DNA of 64,000 nt. Source: Echinarachnius parma. Taxonomy: Eukaryota; Echinodermata; Echinoidea; Clypeasteroida; Echinarachniidae. Both the position numbers and the translations under genes were made by a program. Positions 11,292-22,159 of this stretch are shown here, one piece after another. The DNA is taken from the NCBI GenBank assembly GCA_037951105.1, contig JBAMJV010001359.1, positions 62,001 to 126,000 on the forward strand, given 5' to 3'. Below the pieces are notes generated by a model. The model worked only from the letters and a program-made list of their open reading frames with translations, was not told the origin of the DNA and made no database searches. Position 1 is the first letter of the stretch, and the number at the start of each line of letters is the position of its first letter.

Positions 11292-11364
11292 TTAACCCCT
11301 TGCCTATGGGAACCGAGTGTACAAAATCTATGGGGATTTTAGAATCTCGTAGGGAAGGGGTAAA
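11292..11364 (-). mobile_element. TTAA micro-element, family B, reverse orientation
   Basis: TTAACCCCTTGCCTATGGG; the right end is eroded and directly abuts the MITE at 11362. Confidence 0.55.
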
Positions 11365-11904
11365 AGGGGTAGTTCAGTTTTAGTATAGAGGGCGCTGCGC
11401 AAAATAATTTTTTTTTGTGAGATAATGAAAAACTGAGGGTAAAATTTGAAAGAGCATACAATTTTGATGGCAGAATAAACTTTATTAGATCAAAATCGGT
11501 TCAGAAATGGCTGAAATATCAATAAATATATCCGATCAGAATAAATCTGGGTCGAAGATTTATTTGATGATTTAAAAAAAAAAAATTTAAATGCTTGTAA
11601 CACTTTTTCAAAAATGTTCAAAAGAGGTTTTAAAATAGTTGATGATCTCTCTATTTAATCATTATTTCAACAAAACATCACATGCATAATTTTGTATGAA
11701 AAATGGTTGAAACCAATGCTTTTTTAGAGAGCGCCCTCTTGTGTTTTAATGGCTTTTTAAAAATGATAACAGGCTTTTTACTTAGTCGTTTGTAATTTTC
11801 TATACCTTTCGAGCATGGTGGAGTTATAAATATTAGTTTGTAATGTTAGTGTGCAGGTTTTAGTTACTAAAGCTCAACCTTACCAAAACTGTACTACCCC
11901 TTTA
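11362..11904 (+). mobile_element. MITE, family G, complete copy
   Basis: Inverted ends AAAGGGGTAGTTCAGTTTTA and AAACTGTACTACCCCTTT. Its right 100 bp is shared with 6200-6299. The interior is AT-rich with GAGGGCGC/GCGCCCTC near the two ends as a second inverted pair. Confidence 0.75.
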
Positions 11905-12714
11905 AGTATTTAAAGTTTGTGGGGTAGTTCATATTTACCAACTCAGTGTATATATTTGTTTGATCACAAAGGTCAAAAGATGTGTAAATGTGTGTGTTTG
12001 ATGTTTGGTTTACATTACAATGATAGGGGTAATGTTTAACTCTTTCCTTGCCATTTACAAACCCCTGTAATTGTTTATCTTTAATCAAGTAATTATCAAT
12101 AATTGTGTTGCTTTGATTGTGCAAAAATAACTTTCTGAATGTATTCACGTATACATTTTTCAGTATTAGGTTGTGAGAATAAGAGGAGAGTTTGTAGGCT
12201 AAATGGGACCTTCTTGAATAGCGGTGGGCAACTTCAAACAATTATAGTTTACACTATTAAAGGTCTTTGCAAATCGGCACGTGTAGTACGCCAGCGAACA
12301 TTGAGTTCAGCACTCAGAGCATAGAGAGCGTTAACAAGATCAGTGTTTCAATGTACCTAGTATAATAGAGCCTCGTCATAACCGTTTTAATATCATTATG
12401 CTAAATGGCACGTAATCTCCAAATCTAAGGCAAAGGTTCATCTGCACTTTATACATGGCAAGTTTGTAGTCAATACTTTATCCCTGTTATTTGAACACAT
12501 TACAATCTTCATTATTCAATTGATATATCAAAAACAGCAAAGTCAGGTATCAAACAGAACTTTTATAGAAGAAATCAAATTTTAGAGAAGAAAATCAACA
12601 GAAATTTAGAAGAAGAACTTTCAAAGAAAACTTTTTGAGAATAAATTTAAAACAAACTTTTAGATAAGATATTGAAAGTAAAATATCTTTCATCGCACAT
12701 TAAAACAAACTTAC

Positions 12715-12865
12715 GACTTTCTTCTTTTGGCGACTGGTACTGTGGTATCATATTCCTCATCCATGATGGTAGCGAGAGTTTCATTCCATCTCCTCGCACG
12801 AGGGAAGCACACAAGGAAATGCACAGAAAGAGCAAAAGCTTCTTCTTCAACACCATAATCGCCAT
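12715..12865 (-). CDS. First coding exon of a secreted protein (signal peptide)
   Basis: On the minus strand an ATG in an excellent Kozak context (AACCATGG) opens 50 codons plus one base and stops at a consensus donor (AAAGTC then GTAAGTTT). The product starts MAIMVLKKKLLLFLCISL, with basic residues followed by a hydrophobic core and small residues (CASLVRG), a classic cleavable signal peptide. The rest reads DGMKLSLPSWMRNMIPQ and ends in a charged KEES stretch. I do not recognise the mature protein. The frame is open further upstream, but the Kozak context and signal peptide favour this ATG. Later exons would lie to the left and were not found. It shares strand with the ADAMTS-like gene, so it could be the next gene or an internal alternative start of the same gene. 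Confidence 0.65.
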
Positions 12866-13042
12866 GGTTACAATCAATGTTTGGTGCTCAACAACAACAG
12901 AAAACAATGTAAATGTGTTTTTGAGTTCTGGGATACGCTCACTTGAAAATTCTTGAGGGTTACAAAAGTACACTCTAGGCTTTCACAAGTTCAAAGAAGT
13001 GTGTTATCTCATTAGGTTCATGGCGATGTCAACTGCTCATCA

Positions 13043-13054
13043 GCTTATTTATCT
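13043..13054 (-). promoter_or_regulatory. Possible TATA box for the signal-peptide exon
   Basis: The minus strand reads AGATAAATAAGC about 180 bases upstream of the ATG at 12865. Its position would allow a transcription start near 13020 and a 5' UTR of about 155 bases. There is no independent support for it. Confidence 0.2.
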
Positions 13055-13679
13055 AGTGCACATAACTTGAATCAACAATGTGGAGTTCACATTAGAGACT
13101 TTTCCCTAAAACAAAGATCATCTCCGAAGCATTACAGAAGATCTCTCCCCAGTTCCGATCAAGACCAATCACAAATACATTCAGAACAAAGTAAACACGT
13201 ATGTGAAAGACAAGTCATCTAGCATCCATTGGTACAGAACTTTTTTTTAAAGAGTTTCACAGAGCTGGAATAAATCTGTTCCTCAAAAGAGATAACGGCA
13301 AGTAGACACAGATTGCGACAATAAACATTAATGTCTCCGCGGTGAACACATTACATGCTCGGTATCACCTAGCCCCTGGCATCTTCAGCGGGTAATCAAT
13401 CACTCCCCGCCGTTTATGTTCAGAGGATTCAATGACGATGACGGCCTGCCTCGGTTGTTCTTTGAAACTGAATCCCGCTTGAAGGCAGAGCAACTATAAC
13501 AACTGCAAGTATGTGTATAAGTATCACGAGCCAGCTTTACCTCCAGGTTGTGATGCTGGACAATTAACTCTTTAAAGGAGAGTGATGTAGTATCACCTTG
13601 AAGCTTCCCCCTACTTTGATCAATGAGAAATGACCAATCACATTGTGATGTCACAAGTTTTGATATTTAAATATTAGGA

Positions 13680-14290
13680 GGTAAGAGAGAGAGAGAGAGA
13701 TCGGAATGGAGAGCAAAAAGTAAGTGAGAGGGGAGGGGGAGTGTGGGGAGAGAGCAAAGCAAAGTGTAGGTTATTCACAGTTACTCAATCACAGAGCACT
13801 AGTAGTGATGAATCGAGAAGAGAGAGGGAGCCATAGCGAGATGGAGGAATAGATGTGGAGAGTGATAGAGGGGGAGAGAAAGCAAATATCATTTAGAGCG
13901 AGGGAGAGAGAAAGGGAGATGAATATAGATAAATAGAGATACGGAGAGACAGAGGAGAGGGTACAGAAACAATGGAGGAACAAACATAATTCAGTAAATC
14001 ACCCTTGATGATGAGATATGAGAAAGGGAGGGGGATAGGTAAGGGGAGAGAGGGGAAGAGACAGGGATAGAGATGGGAATGGGACTACTGTAGTGGAAAA
14101 CAAAAGAGAGGAAAGGAAAGTGAGATATAGGTAGAGAGCTAGCAAAGCTCAAAGAGAATAGAGAAAGAGGGGGAGAGAGATCAAGAAAAGTACCTACCAG
14201 AGCGAGTGAGGATGAGCATAGGGGTGAGAGAGGGGGTGAGAGAGGAGGAGAGAGCAGAGAGAGCAGAGAGAGGAAAGTACATACTGAATC
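13680..14290 (+). repeat. GA-rich polypurine tract
   Basis: Strongly purine-biased plus strand with GAGA runs. It lies upstream of the signal-peptide exon. Confidence 0.8.
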
Positions 14291-14378
14291 TCCCCTTGAT
14301 GAACATCACAAGGTCAAAAGGCAGGTTCAAGTCAGCGAGGCTTGGCCCTAGCTTGCTAACTACCACGCTGTGACTTAC

Positions 14379-14771
14379 CTATTTATCTACACCCATTTGG
14401 TCTAAACAAATTTGTCTACTAACAATAGCAAAAGTTAGAGGCTTAGGATCGGCATTATGGATTAGCATTAGGTCAAGGGATTGGGATTATGGTTAGGGTT
14501 AGGTTAAGGGTTGTGGGTCAAGACTGGAGTTAGGGAAATGGAAGTTAATACATCATGGCCCCTTTGCAGAAAGCAATACAATTAATTGTAACAATTGTAA
14601 GTCAGATCATGTGTTCTCAATGCGCAAATCTGGTTGGTTGAAACGTGCACATCTGACTTACATTCAATTGTAACTTACAATCGATTGTATCTCTTTCTGC
14701 AACAGGGGCCCTTGTAATACACCAAATGAAATGTGGACCAGATTGGTGTAGACCAAGTGAACATAAACCTT
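14379..14771 (+). mobile_element. Foldback MITE family F copy 2, containing a nested MITE
   Basis: The right end is ACCAAGTGAACATAAACC like copy 1; the left end is eroded but keeps CATTTGGTCTA. The core holds TTAGGG-like repeats (about 14475-14510). A direct repeat of 16 bases (CCACGCTGTGACTTAC) flanks it at 14363-14378 and 14772-14787. A 155-bp MITE sits inside. Confidence 0.7.
14557..14711 (+). mobile_element. Nested palindromic MITE with GGCCCC ends
   Basis: Arms GGCCCCTTTGCAGAAAG and CTTTCTGCAACAGGGGCC continue into AATTGTAA-type inverted sequence. It lies inside family F copy 2, so it inserted later. Confidence 0.7.
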
Positions 14772-14789
14772 CCACGCTGTGACTTACTG

Positions 14790-16640
14790 CCCCCTATCCA
14801 TGGGTGAACTGCGAGCTCTAAAATAACTCCCTGGATTTAATCAAAAGCTAAAATAACTTCTATAGAGTTCTAGTAACTCATTTGCCAACCAACCACACAC
14901 ACTGGCACTCATGTTCACAAATTCTACAAGGGTAGTTGCCTATAAAGTCCATGAAAATTTAAACCAGGCCCTTTTTAGCAAATTGAATTACCAAGAAAAG
15001 TAATGAAATTTAAAGGAGCACACATGCCAACTTGAATGGACAAGAAAGATGAATTGTATAAATAATAAATTGATCACCTTTCTATCTTAAGAAGTTCACT
15101 AATAAAGACTTTTAAAAAGATATTTGCACAGAGTGGAACACAATAGTGTTCCTGCTGCCAACATTAAAGAAAATGTATACATACAAATAAAAGACTGAGA
15201 TGGCAAGTCTTCTTTTTATTTTTTGCCATGGTGAAGAAAACTTCTGAACAGATATAATTTGTATCATTTTATTTATTACAAGACATTATAGTTCCCCCAA
15301 TATTCCTCATGATTATATTCAAGAAATTATGTTGATATGTTGCCAGAAGGAAGTTGGCAGGTTATGTGTGAATCAGTCAAGAGTGCATACTACCTCAATA
15401 TCTTGGTTCACAGTAATTATTTTAGTGCAAAGTACATCCCTACAAAAAGCTAAAACAAGAGGACTGCAATAGAACTTTTTAGAAAGCCAATAGTCAGAAA
15501 CTTGTCTTAATTCCAAGAACTTTATATTTTATTTATTATTTTAACCATTTGTTGTAATTATAGCAGAATGCACTGGTTTACCTCATCAATATTCATGAAG
15601 ATCATAAGTTGTATCCAATCAAAATCAAGAAGAAAGAATGTACAGTTATAGCTCATTAATATTGATGACATGGGACATAATTTCAGCCAATCCCAGGAGA
15701 GCTACAGCATGGGTCATAAACACTTGACAAGAGGGGGTTCTTTGAGGGGATAAATGGGGATAATATGCAGCTCCCTGCATCAGAGTTGACTTGCCATCTG
15801 AGTATGTTCAACTTTATCCCTTTCACCAAAACATGATCATGTATGCCTTCTCACTTTTTACAAATACCAATACTGCATTCATTACAATTTAGGCTTTTAT
15901 TGTTTTAGTTCAGTAGCATACCACAGGTTAACCAAGATGGGAATCAATGGAGTGCAAAGCAGGGGGAAATATTAAACATTTCGGGGGGGGGGGGGTAATT
16001 TTCAAGCTCTCTAGCATGAAATACCAGTCTAACAAATTTTGTTTCACATTGAACTCTGTGCAAAATTAGAGGCAAAAGAGGGGGGGGGGGGGCTATATCA
16101 CTATTTTTCATTGGTGAAAAAGAGAGCAAATGTCAAATTTTCTCAAATAGAGAGCTGGTCATTTTCCCAAATATTTACAAATACAAAACACTTTCTTATT
16201 GCTTCTGTCAGTCCGTGTAATCTAAGAAATGTCCCTCTGGAACAGGGAGCTCAAACAGACCGGTGTAATGGAACCTCCCAACTCATCCTACTGGTTTTCA
16301 ACACCAAATTTCTGCCCGCTTTGCTAAGCTTAACCCCCGCATCTGACCCTAGACGTTCCCCAAAGAATGGCTCCCAAATTATAAAAAGAAATTGAAGATT
16401 TTTGCAAAATGCTACCTAAAATTTAGCTTTTATTTCTACTTTTGAACTAGAGGACAAACTTTGATGAACCATCAACATGCTACAAGAGTTTGGATTGCTC
16501 AAAGGTCTCCACTAGGGATATCACAGGCACCATGCTTCAATTTGTGTTATCTACTTTTGAGCCAGTAGGCAAACTTTGAGTAAATCATTGAGGTTGGGTT
16601 TCATAACATTTAGAATTTAACCACGTCGTCGTCATCATTG
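14790..16640. other. No gene recognised; two G13 runs
   Basis: AT-rich unique sequence with G13 at 15983-15995 and 16080-16092. Confidence 0.5.
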
Positions 16641-16850
16641 GGATTTATCCCCATCATCATCTTCTCCTTGTTGATTATCATTATCATCAATAAATTCATT
16701 ATCTTCATTATCTTTATTGAAATCACAAGTCGTCCTCGCCATCATCATCATCATCATCATCATCGTCGTCATCATCATCATCATCGTCATCGTCATCGTC
16801 ATCGTCTTCGTCTTCGTCATCATCATCATCATCATCACCAACATCACCAA
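16640..16850 (+). repeat. (CAT)n/(CGT)n trinucleotide tract
   Basis: Imperfect ATC/GTC repeats; frames are open on both strands only because the unit is three bases. Confidence 0.95.
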
Positions 16851-17243
16851 ATCTATAAATGGTTCATATATGTTTTGTTTCCTAGACAAAGCATCAACTC
16901 TCTATTACCAGAAGGTTGTGAATGAAATTTCAACACATTTTGTTGTCATTAACTCTTCTATTATCATGATGCGCATTAACCTGACCAGCCAAGGGCCTTC
17001 AGTTCTATGCTGTACCTGAGAGTCATCCTGACATTCTTGGTACTCAACAAACTTCAATCTCCCCTGTCATCACCATTTTATATTATCAGCTCATATCCCT
17101 CATTCCTCAATCTCAGCCATTGGCATATAATGTAAGGGGGGCCAGGGCAGCAGACCCACCCTAGCAAGGGTTTCAGAAATGGTGAACATTTCTGATTTGA
17201 TAAGTATGATTATGATATTACGTGATTATATAATTATATCATA

Positions 17244-17305
17244 GGGCAAGATCATATCATTGAATGGCAAGATCATATCATTGAATGGCAAAATCATTTC
17301 ATTTT
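17244..17305 (+). repeat. Short tandem repeat, about 22-bp unit
   Basis: GGCAAGATCATATCATTGAA is repeated nearly three times. Confidence 0.8.
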
Positions 17306-17441
17306 AGGGCAGGCATGTAGTGAATAAGACATGTCAGATGAAAAACAATTTAAGAAATTATATTCAGGCAACAGACCTAATGTAAGTCCCCATGACAAAA
17401 TATGGCCTATATATGCCCGTGTTCTCAGTCTCTGCTGCACC

Positions 17442-17700
17442 ATATGTGACCCGCTATAGCAAAACCAGGCACTTGTCGGTAATTCATGTTTTGAAGAAAT
17501 GGGCATTTTAAGTTCAAACAATGTGTGTTAAAGACCTATGATTGTAAAAGTGAAACAATCATATCTTCGCCAATTATTGACCAATTAGTTAGAACAAAGC
17601 ATCAAATGAAAGCTTGTGATGAGGTCTTTCTAGTGGTGTGAAAATCTACATTTTGATTTTTACCGACAAGTGCCAGGTTTTTCTATAGCCGGTCACATAT
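17442..17700 (+). mobile_element. MITE with 39-bp inverted ends and TA-type flanks
   Basis: Left ATATGTGACCCGCTATAG then CCAGGCACTTGTCGG; right CCGACAAGTGCCAGG then CTATAGCCGGTCACATAT. The length is 259 bp with no coding sequence, and TA dinucleotides lie at both borders. Confidence 0.8.
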
Positions 17701-17856
17701 ATTTAGATCCAAGCTCACATCATAACCAATATTCATTATCTTCTGTATGGAATGTGGGCATGAAAATATGGCAAGTATGAGAAAGCGTTGCATCCGATGA
17801 TTTACACAGGTATTTATTCAAAGTTGCACATGTATATACCAAAGTAGGTCATCATC

Positions 17857-17930
17857 TTTAACCCACTGAAAATGATTACATTTTGTTATAACATGCATTC
17901 TCCATCTAGACTATGCTAAACTAGTTGAAT
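17857..17930 (+). mobile_element. Truncated family A TTAA micro-element
   Basis: TTAACCCACTGAAAATGATT and TTGTTATAACATGCATTC are family A; the right end is lost. Confidence 0.5.
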
Positions 17931-19590
17931 GAAGTTCTCAATTGACTTCATTACGTCAAAAGATAAGTAAGTAAGAAGCTGTAGCTATTCAAATTACTCC
18001 AGTAATTTGTATGGAAGTAGCAGATCTATTTTAGCTCATTTCAAAATCCTTTTCAGAAAATGAGACATCAATTTTGCTGTCAACTTTAGTTTCCCATGGC
18101 AAAGTCATCACTTTGTATTTTACTTGTTATGTGTTGTATAATCTTGTATGTGCTATAACCCTTTCTATATCACTTATTCCAGATTCTAACATCCAATTTA
18201 AATATCAAGAACTGAAGTCATGAAATTCAATTGATTTACATCTTGATTTAATACCACTCAATTTCTACTAGCAGACCATCTAAACAGCCAGAACATTAAA
18301 TAAGCATTTAAAAATGTACCGGTATTGAATGATACTGAGCCCATATGAGCGACTCGGTCAAGAAAATATTGATACCATACCACTATCCCTTCCCCCTTAC
18401 CAATAACCCCCAACAAACTATCAACCTCATGCTAACAAGAAAGATTCTTAATTTGAAACATACTGTAGCTTGTCATATTGGAATGGCTCGTACATGTCCA
18501 AGGGAGAATTAGCCCATTAGCGAGCTGACAAGAATACTTTGCATGATGGCCTCCTCATCGGCGAGCCACCCCCTCCTGGCTCTAGAGACATTTGGTTCTC
18601 ATTTTCCTGGAAATAATGTCCTGCTATATATGAAGAATTTCTTCCGATAGCTTGTTTCAGGAATATTGATCGATATTTAAAATGAAGGAACCGTCTCCTA
18701 CTTAATTGACATAATACATGTTCATCATTAAACATAAAATAGAGACCAACTTAACTTAACTTAAATATTTTGGATGGAGTACCAAAATGGAACCATCTTT
18801 AACTGGCCAATTGTTGTTAAAGAAACAATCTCTATAGTCCATATATTCCATAACCGTTTTGGGACAGGTCCTAAAAAAAGTTGTGCTTCTATCTATGGAG
18901 GATGTATGTCAAATCATAGACTTACTATGGTCAAATCAAAACCATACAATTTTGTACAGGTTAATACACATAATCATATACAATTTGGTTAGGGAGAGAG
19001 AAAGAGGGGCATAAATCACTGGGCTTTGGAGCTAGGCTACTAAAAGTACACTCACCCTCGATCCCAACTCACTCAACGGAACCCTCGGATGACTGCAAGT
19101 TTCTAAAGTCATTATAACACCATTCACTCTCTTGGAGAAAAATCTCATAATTTGCAGATGTTTATTTCGGCATTTACAACTATTTCGCATAATTCAAACT
19201 GTCACACTCCTACTCATTTATTCTGAATTCCTCATTGGAATACCCATTAATATCCATTTGAAGAGGAAAAGTTTAATTTACAGTTGATTATTCCAAAATC
19301 TTAGCTTATATACTTGTAGTTCTCCCTATATGGTCCAATTCAATTTAGCAAAATATGAATTAGTCATCCATGAATGAACCACAGCTTATTTTGGACCAGC
19401 GCTCAATGTTTTAAATAGTATATTTCCATAGTTTTAATTGTGAAAGAACCTTTAATGATGTATTAGAATTGAGCCAATACATCCAGGTGGAAAGACATGA
19501 ACCTCATAGATATCATAATTTCCTGTTTCCGACTGTGCGATCTACTCATCAACTTCAGCTGCCCATAAAACATCACTTGACATCATTAAT
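17930..19590. other. No gene recognised
   Basis: A minus-strand open stretch at 18517-18735 is locally GC-rich near 18540-18600, but has no known motif and no matching splice phase. Confidence 0.4.
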
Positions 19591-19681
19591 GTTATGAACT
19601 ACTTGATTTCAGTATAACAAGCATTCTTTGTAGACTATTATACAGCCCAAGTATTTTCAGAACCAGACCTGAACAGGTTAA
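19590..19681 (+). mobile_element. Family A TTAA micro-element, left end eroded
   Basis: The right end reads ACCAGACCTGAACAGGTTAA; interior GTATAACAAGCATTCTTTG. Confidence 0.5.
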
Positions 19682-20345
19682 CTTTTGTTTCATTCCTTCC
19701 AAAACATTGGCATGTTTAAGATAAAGCTGTCATGAAAAACAAAAATTAAAGTGTGATCTGAGTTTTGATGCAAAAAATAATTTGTGCTTAAAGCTGTTTA
19801 AAATGCAATAAATGAAGTACATGTATTTACATCAAAAAACAACATTTTGTTGTAATATTTAAGTTAAAGGTTCATCATTTTACACAAAATATGGACTTTT
19901 AAATGATATTCCTTCCTTATTGCATGTGAATATTTTAAACGATACAGACTTATGATTACAAGTATAACATGTTTTCCTATTATTTTCATTGTTTTTAAGC
20001 AGGTTTAATTGGAAAAAAATTGAATTGGTAAAATTGTTTTTATCAGTTTCTACACTTAGATTCTTCATATGTACAGTACACTGCCTGAAGTCACATTTAA
20101 AAAGTTTGATAAGTTGATCTTAAATCACTTTAAACGGAAGCTAATTGTCAAATTTCAAGGTTAATGAGGAGTGATTTGCCACCTAAAGTGCCACTGCATT
20201 CCAGCTTGCTACTTTAACCCTACCTCTTCCATTGGAAAACATGTGCATTATAAACTCATGGCCTTTACATTAAATTGTATATAGTGGACAATGTATTCTT
20301 TATCAGGCTCTTACTGTATTACCTATGACATAGTATATAGGCAAA

Positions 20346-20464
20346 TTAACCCATTCAGGACACATCCAGTATTAAAAACTGCTTGAGCTGGAGTCTAATG
20401 CGAATTACATGTACGTATAGCACAATAATACATTCAGTAGTTTTGACTGTCTTCTACGGGTTAA
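20346..20464 (+). mobile_element. TTAA-bounded element, family A-like ends
   Basis: TTAACCCATTCAGGACAC at the left and GTCTTCTACGGGTTAA at the right; the interior differs from family A. Confidence 0.5.
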
Positions 20465-20588
20465 AGTGTGACACAAACTGTGAACTTCTTCTAGGCCTTT
20501 TCTTCAAAACAAGAATATACTTTCGGAAATAATATCGCTAGTGTTATTCGTTTGTCTCGCAATGTATGGTCAACAAGGAATCTAAAAG

Positions 20589-20631
20589 ATCACGACGTTT
20601 CGTGCGCCGCTGCAACACTTCGTCAGGTGAT
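20589..20631 (-). ncRNA. Hammerhead-like ribozyme motif in the 3' terminal copy
   Basis: In the element's sense direction the sequence contains CTGACGA, a short GUG/CAC-closed hairpin, then GAAAC and a GUC triplet. Flanking ATCAC and GTGAT can pair as helix I. The ACGU at GAAACGUC is self-complementary, as expected of the minimal helix III of Penelope-type hammerheads, which act better as dimers. An unpaired A follows the CUGANGA box before helix II. Activity is inferred only. Confidence 0.6.
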
Positions 20632-20741
20632 AGAATCTACTGTAAGCAAGCATGTTTTATACCCGGCGGTAGGCTCCAACGCTGAGCGAGTATGCTCCTA
20701 ATTGGTCAAAAACGGACAAGGCCTATTGGCCGACGCACACA

Positions 20742-20860
20742 GGTGCTCAACCAATCAACGGGCCGCTGGCTCGGCTCGCCTGTCGGGCGGAAACTAAGGC
20801 GTGCTCAACCAATCAGCAGGGCCGCTGGCTTGGCTTGCCTGCTGGGTGGAATCAATGGCG
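20742..20860 (+). repeat. Two-copy tandem repeat of about 60 bp within the Penelope element
   Basis: The unit begins GTGCTCAACCAATCA and contains GGGCCGCTGGCT; the second copy differs at several positions. It is GC-rich compared with its surroundings and lies between the endonuclease ORF end and the ribozyme-bearing arm. Confidence 0.7.
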
Positions 20861-21419
20861 TGTCGGATCGGGCTGGTCGGAGAGTGTCATGGCGGCGTAT
20901 CGTACGCATCCAAAATTCGGGGATATCGATCCCGTTGTCTCTGTTGAAATTATTGGGATTGAGGCGGATATTGATAGCTTCTTTTACCCTACGTGTGTAC
21001 CAATGTCGTTCTTGGGAAAGGCACTGAACCCCGTCCCAGTCTGGCTGATGCTGGTTCTCCCAAGCATGTTCAGCTACGGCTGAGCTGTCAGTTCGGCGGA
21101 GCCCGACGTCCCTCTTATGCTCAGTGATTCTTTCTGATATCGGTCGGGCAGTTTTACCGATGTAGGATCTATCACATCCTTGGCAAGGGATGTTGTACAC
21201 AATGCCGTCCCGTCTGTGTTCAGGAATTGGATCTTTGGGGCGTGTTATTTTTGACCAATTAGGAACGTACTCGCTCATGCGGGATAGCGCGTTGGAGCCT
21301 ACCACCGGGTTTAAAACACGCTTGCTTACAGTAGATTCTATCACCTGACGAAGTGTTGCAGCGGCGCACGAAACGTCGTGATCTTTTAGATTCCTTGTTG
21401 ACCATACATTGCGAGACAA
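20805..21419 (-). CDS. Penelope-like GIY-YIG endonuclease C-terminus (partial)
   Basis: The open frame is 204 codons. Residues about 60-170 match the C-terminal endonuclease of Penelope-like retroelements: RPKDPIPEH lead-in, GIVY at 72-75, a Cys pair (C79, C82) before YIGKT at 86-90, ERITEHKRD around 96-104, AEHAWENQH around 117-124 and a candidate catalytic Glu at 147 in KEAINIRL. In this family the domain nicks target DNA for reverse transcription. The first 55 or so residues are translated through the inverted terminal copy and are probably not native protein. The last 30 or so residues read into the duplicated segment. The reverse transcriptase is absent, so the copy cannot be autonomous. 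Confidence 0.75.
   Translation of the reverse strand: MSRNVWSTRNLKDHDVSCAAATLRQVIESTVSKRVLNPVVGSNALSRMSEYVPNWSKITRPKDPIPEHRRDGIVYNIPCQGCDRSYIGKTARPISERITEHKRDVGLRRTDSSAVAEHAWENQHQPDWDGVQCLSQERHWYTRRVKEAINIRLNPNNFNRDNGIDIPEFWMRTIRRHDTLRPARSDTPLIPPSRQAKPAALLIG
21340..21382 (+). ncRNA. Hammerhead-like ribozyme motif in the inverted terminal copy
   Basis: This is the same 43-base motif as at 20589-20631, on the opposite strand because the 5' terminal copy is inverted. CTGACGA is at 21345-21351, GAAA at 21370-21373, GUC at 21375-21377, with helix I halves at 21340-21344 and 21378-21382. Conservation of all core positions in both copies supports the call. Confidence 0.6.
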
Positions 21420-21864
21420 ACGAATATCACTAGCGATATTATTTCCGATACTATATCCGCAATGAGTAATATATTTAGCATTAAGAATATACTTATTCAG
21501 CTCAATAGAAATTAAAATGAGAATTTGAATTTAAACAGAGTTACAATTCCTAATATAATTTTGATAACTATATACACCCTTATACTTTATAGCAAGAAAG
21601 TATGATTAGATGATAAGGACATAATACTACTGTGGAAAATCAAAGCTATATCAAGAACATAAAAAGTACACAATACCTATGTGGAGGTTCCTTTAATAAA
21701 ATGTAATTCAAGAACATAAAGAAACATATAAATGTGCACTTTTATCTGAATTAGCAAGACATTTGGCCAAATCTGAACCCACCATTCTTTCCCGCTAAGT
21801 GGAAAATTGGATTTCCTGACGGAACAGGGGGACACATGACTGTTTTTTGTCAAGTCACATGACA

Positions 21865-21943
21865 TTAACCAGTTCCCTACAAAATTTTGCAATCCCATTG
21901 AGTTAATACAGGATCCACCATGTTCCCATAGGCAATGGGTTAA
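21865..21943 (+). mobile_element. TTAA micro-element, family B
   Basis: TTAACCAGTTCCCTACAA to CCCATAGGCAATGGGTTAA; first of three adjoining copies. Confidence 0.65.
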
Positions 21944-22073
21944 CCTGTTCCCTACTAGCTCATGTGATTCCTATAGTGTTATTACAGGACAAGGCATCAG
22001 ATTAATAAAGATGTTGCTATTCCAATAGAGTTTTATTGAAGACCCACAACTACTCGAGTAGGCACTGGGTTAA
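21940..22073 (+). mobile_element. TTAA element, family B, expanded interior
   Basis: It shares the TTAA at 21940-21943 with the previous copy; TTAACCTGTTCCCTACTAG to GAGTAGGCACTGGGTTAA. Confidence 0.6.
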
Positions 22074-22074
22074 A

Positions 22075-22154
22075 GTAACCAGTTGCCTAGAGGAACTGGG
22101 TGGGCTATGTACAAAGTCTATGGGGATTTCAGAATCTCAAAGGGAGGGGGTTAA
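22075..22154 (-). mobile_element. TTAA micro-element, family B, reverse orientation
   Basis: GTAACCAGTTGCCTAGAGG to AGAATCTCAAAGGGAGGGGG then TTAA; the third in the cluster, only one base after the second. Confidence 0.6.
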
Positions 22155-22159
22155 AACCT

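Larger units (their letters stand above)
20524..21447 (-). mobile_element. 5'-truncated Penelope-like element with inverted terminal copies
   Basis: Two inverted arms of about 190-200 bp (20524-20712 and 21248-21447) enclose a region encoding a GIY-YIG endonuclease on the minus strand. The arms are nearly identical except for a 12-base deletion in the left arm. No reverse transcriptase domain remains. Penelope-like elements are known for 5' truncation and for terminal repeats (pLTRs) in direct or inverted orientation, each carrying a hammerhead ribozyme, and all of that fits here. A duplicated unit of about 60 bp (20742-20860) lies between the ORF end and the 3' arm. Confidence 0.8.

Noticed and set aside
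16635..17019. Overlapping open frames on both strands rich in D, H, I or V
   Set aside because: They are produced by the (CAT)n/(CGT)n tract and have no domain or codon signal.
18517..18735. Minus-strand open stretch with a GC-rich patch and a possible acceptor
   Set aside because: The splice phase does not fit the ADAMTS TSP1 exon, and the peptide has no cysteine pattern of TSP1.
19045..19085. Small interval with good AG and GTGAGT signals on the minus strand
   Set aside because: The 36-base interval is open in only one frame, and that phase does not follow from the exon at 23377.
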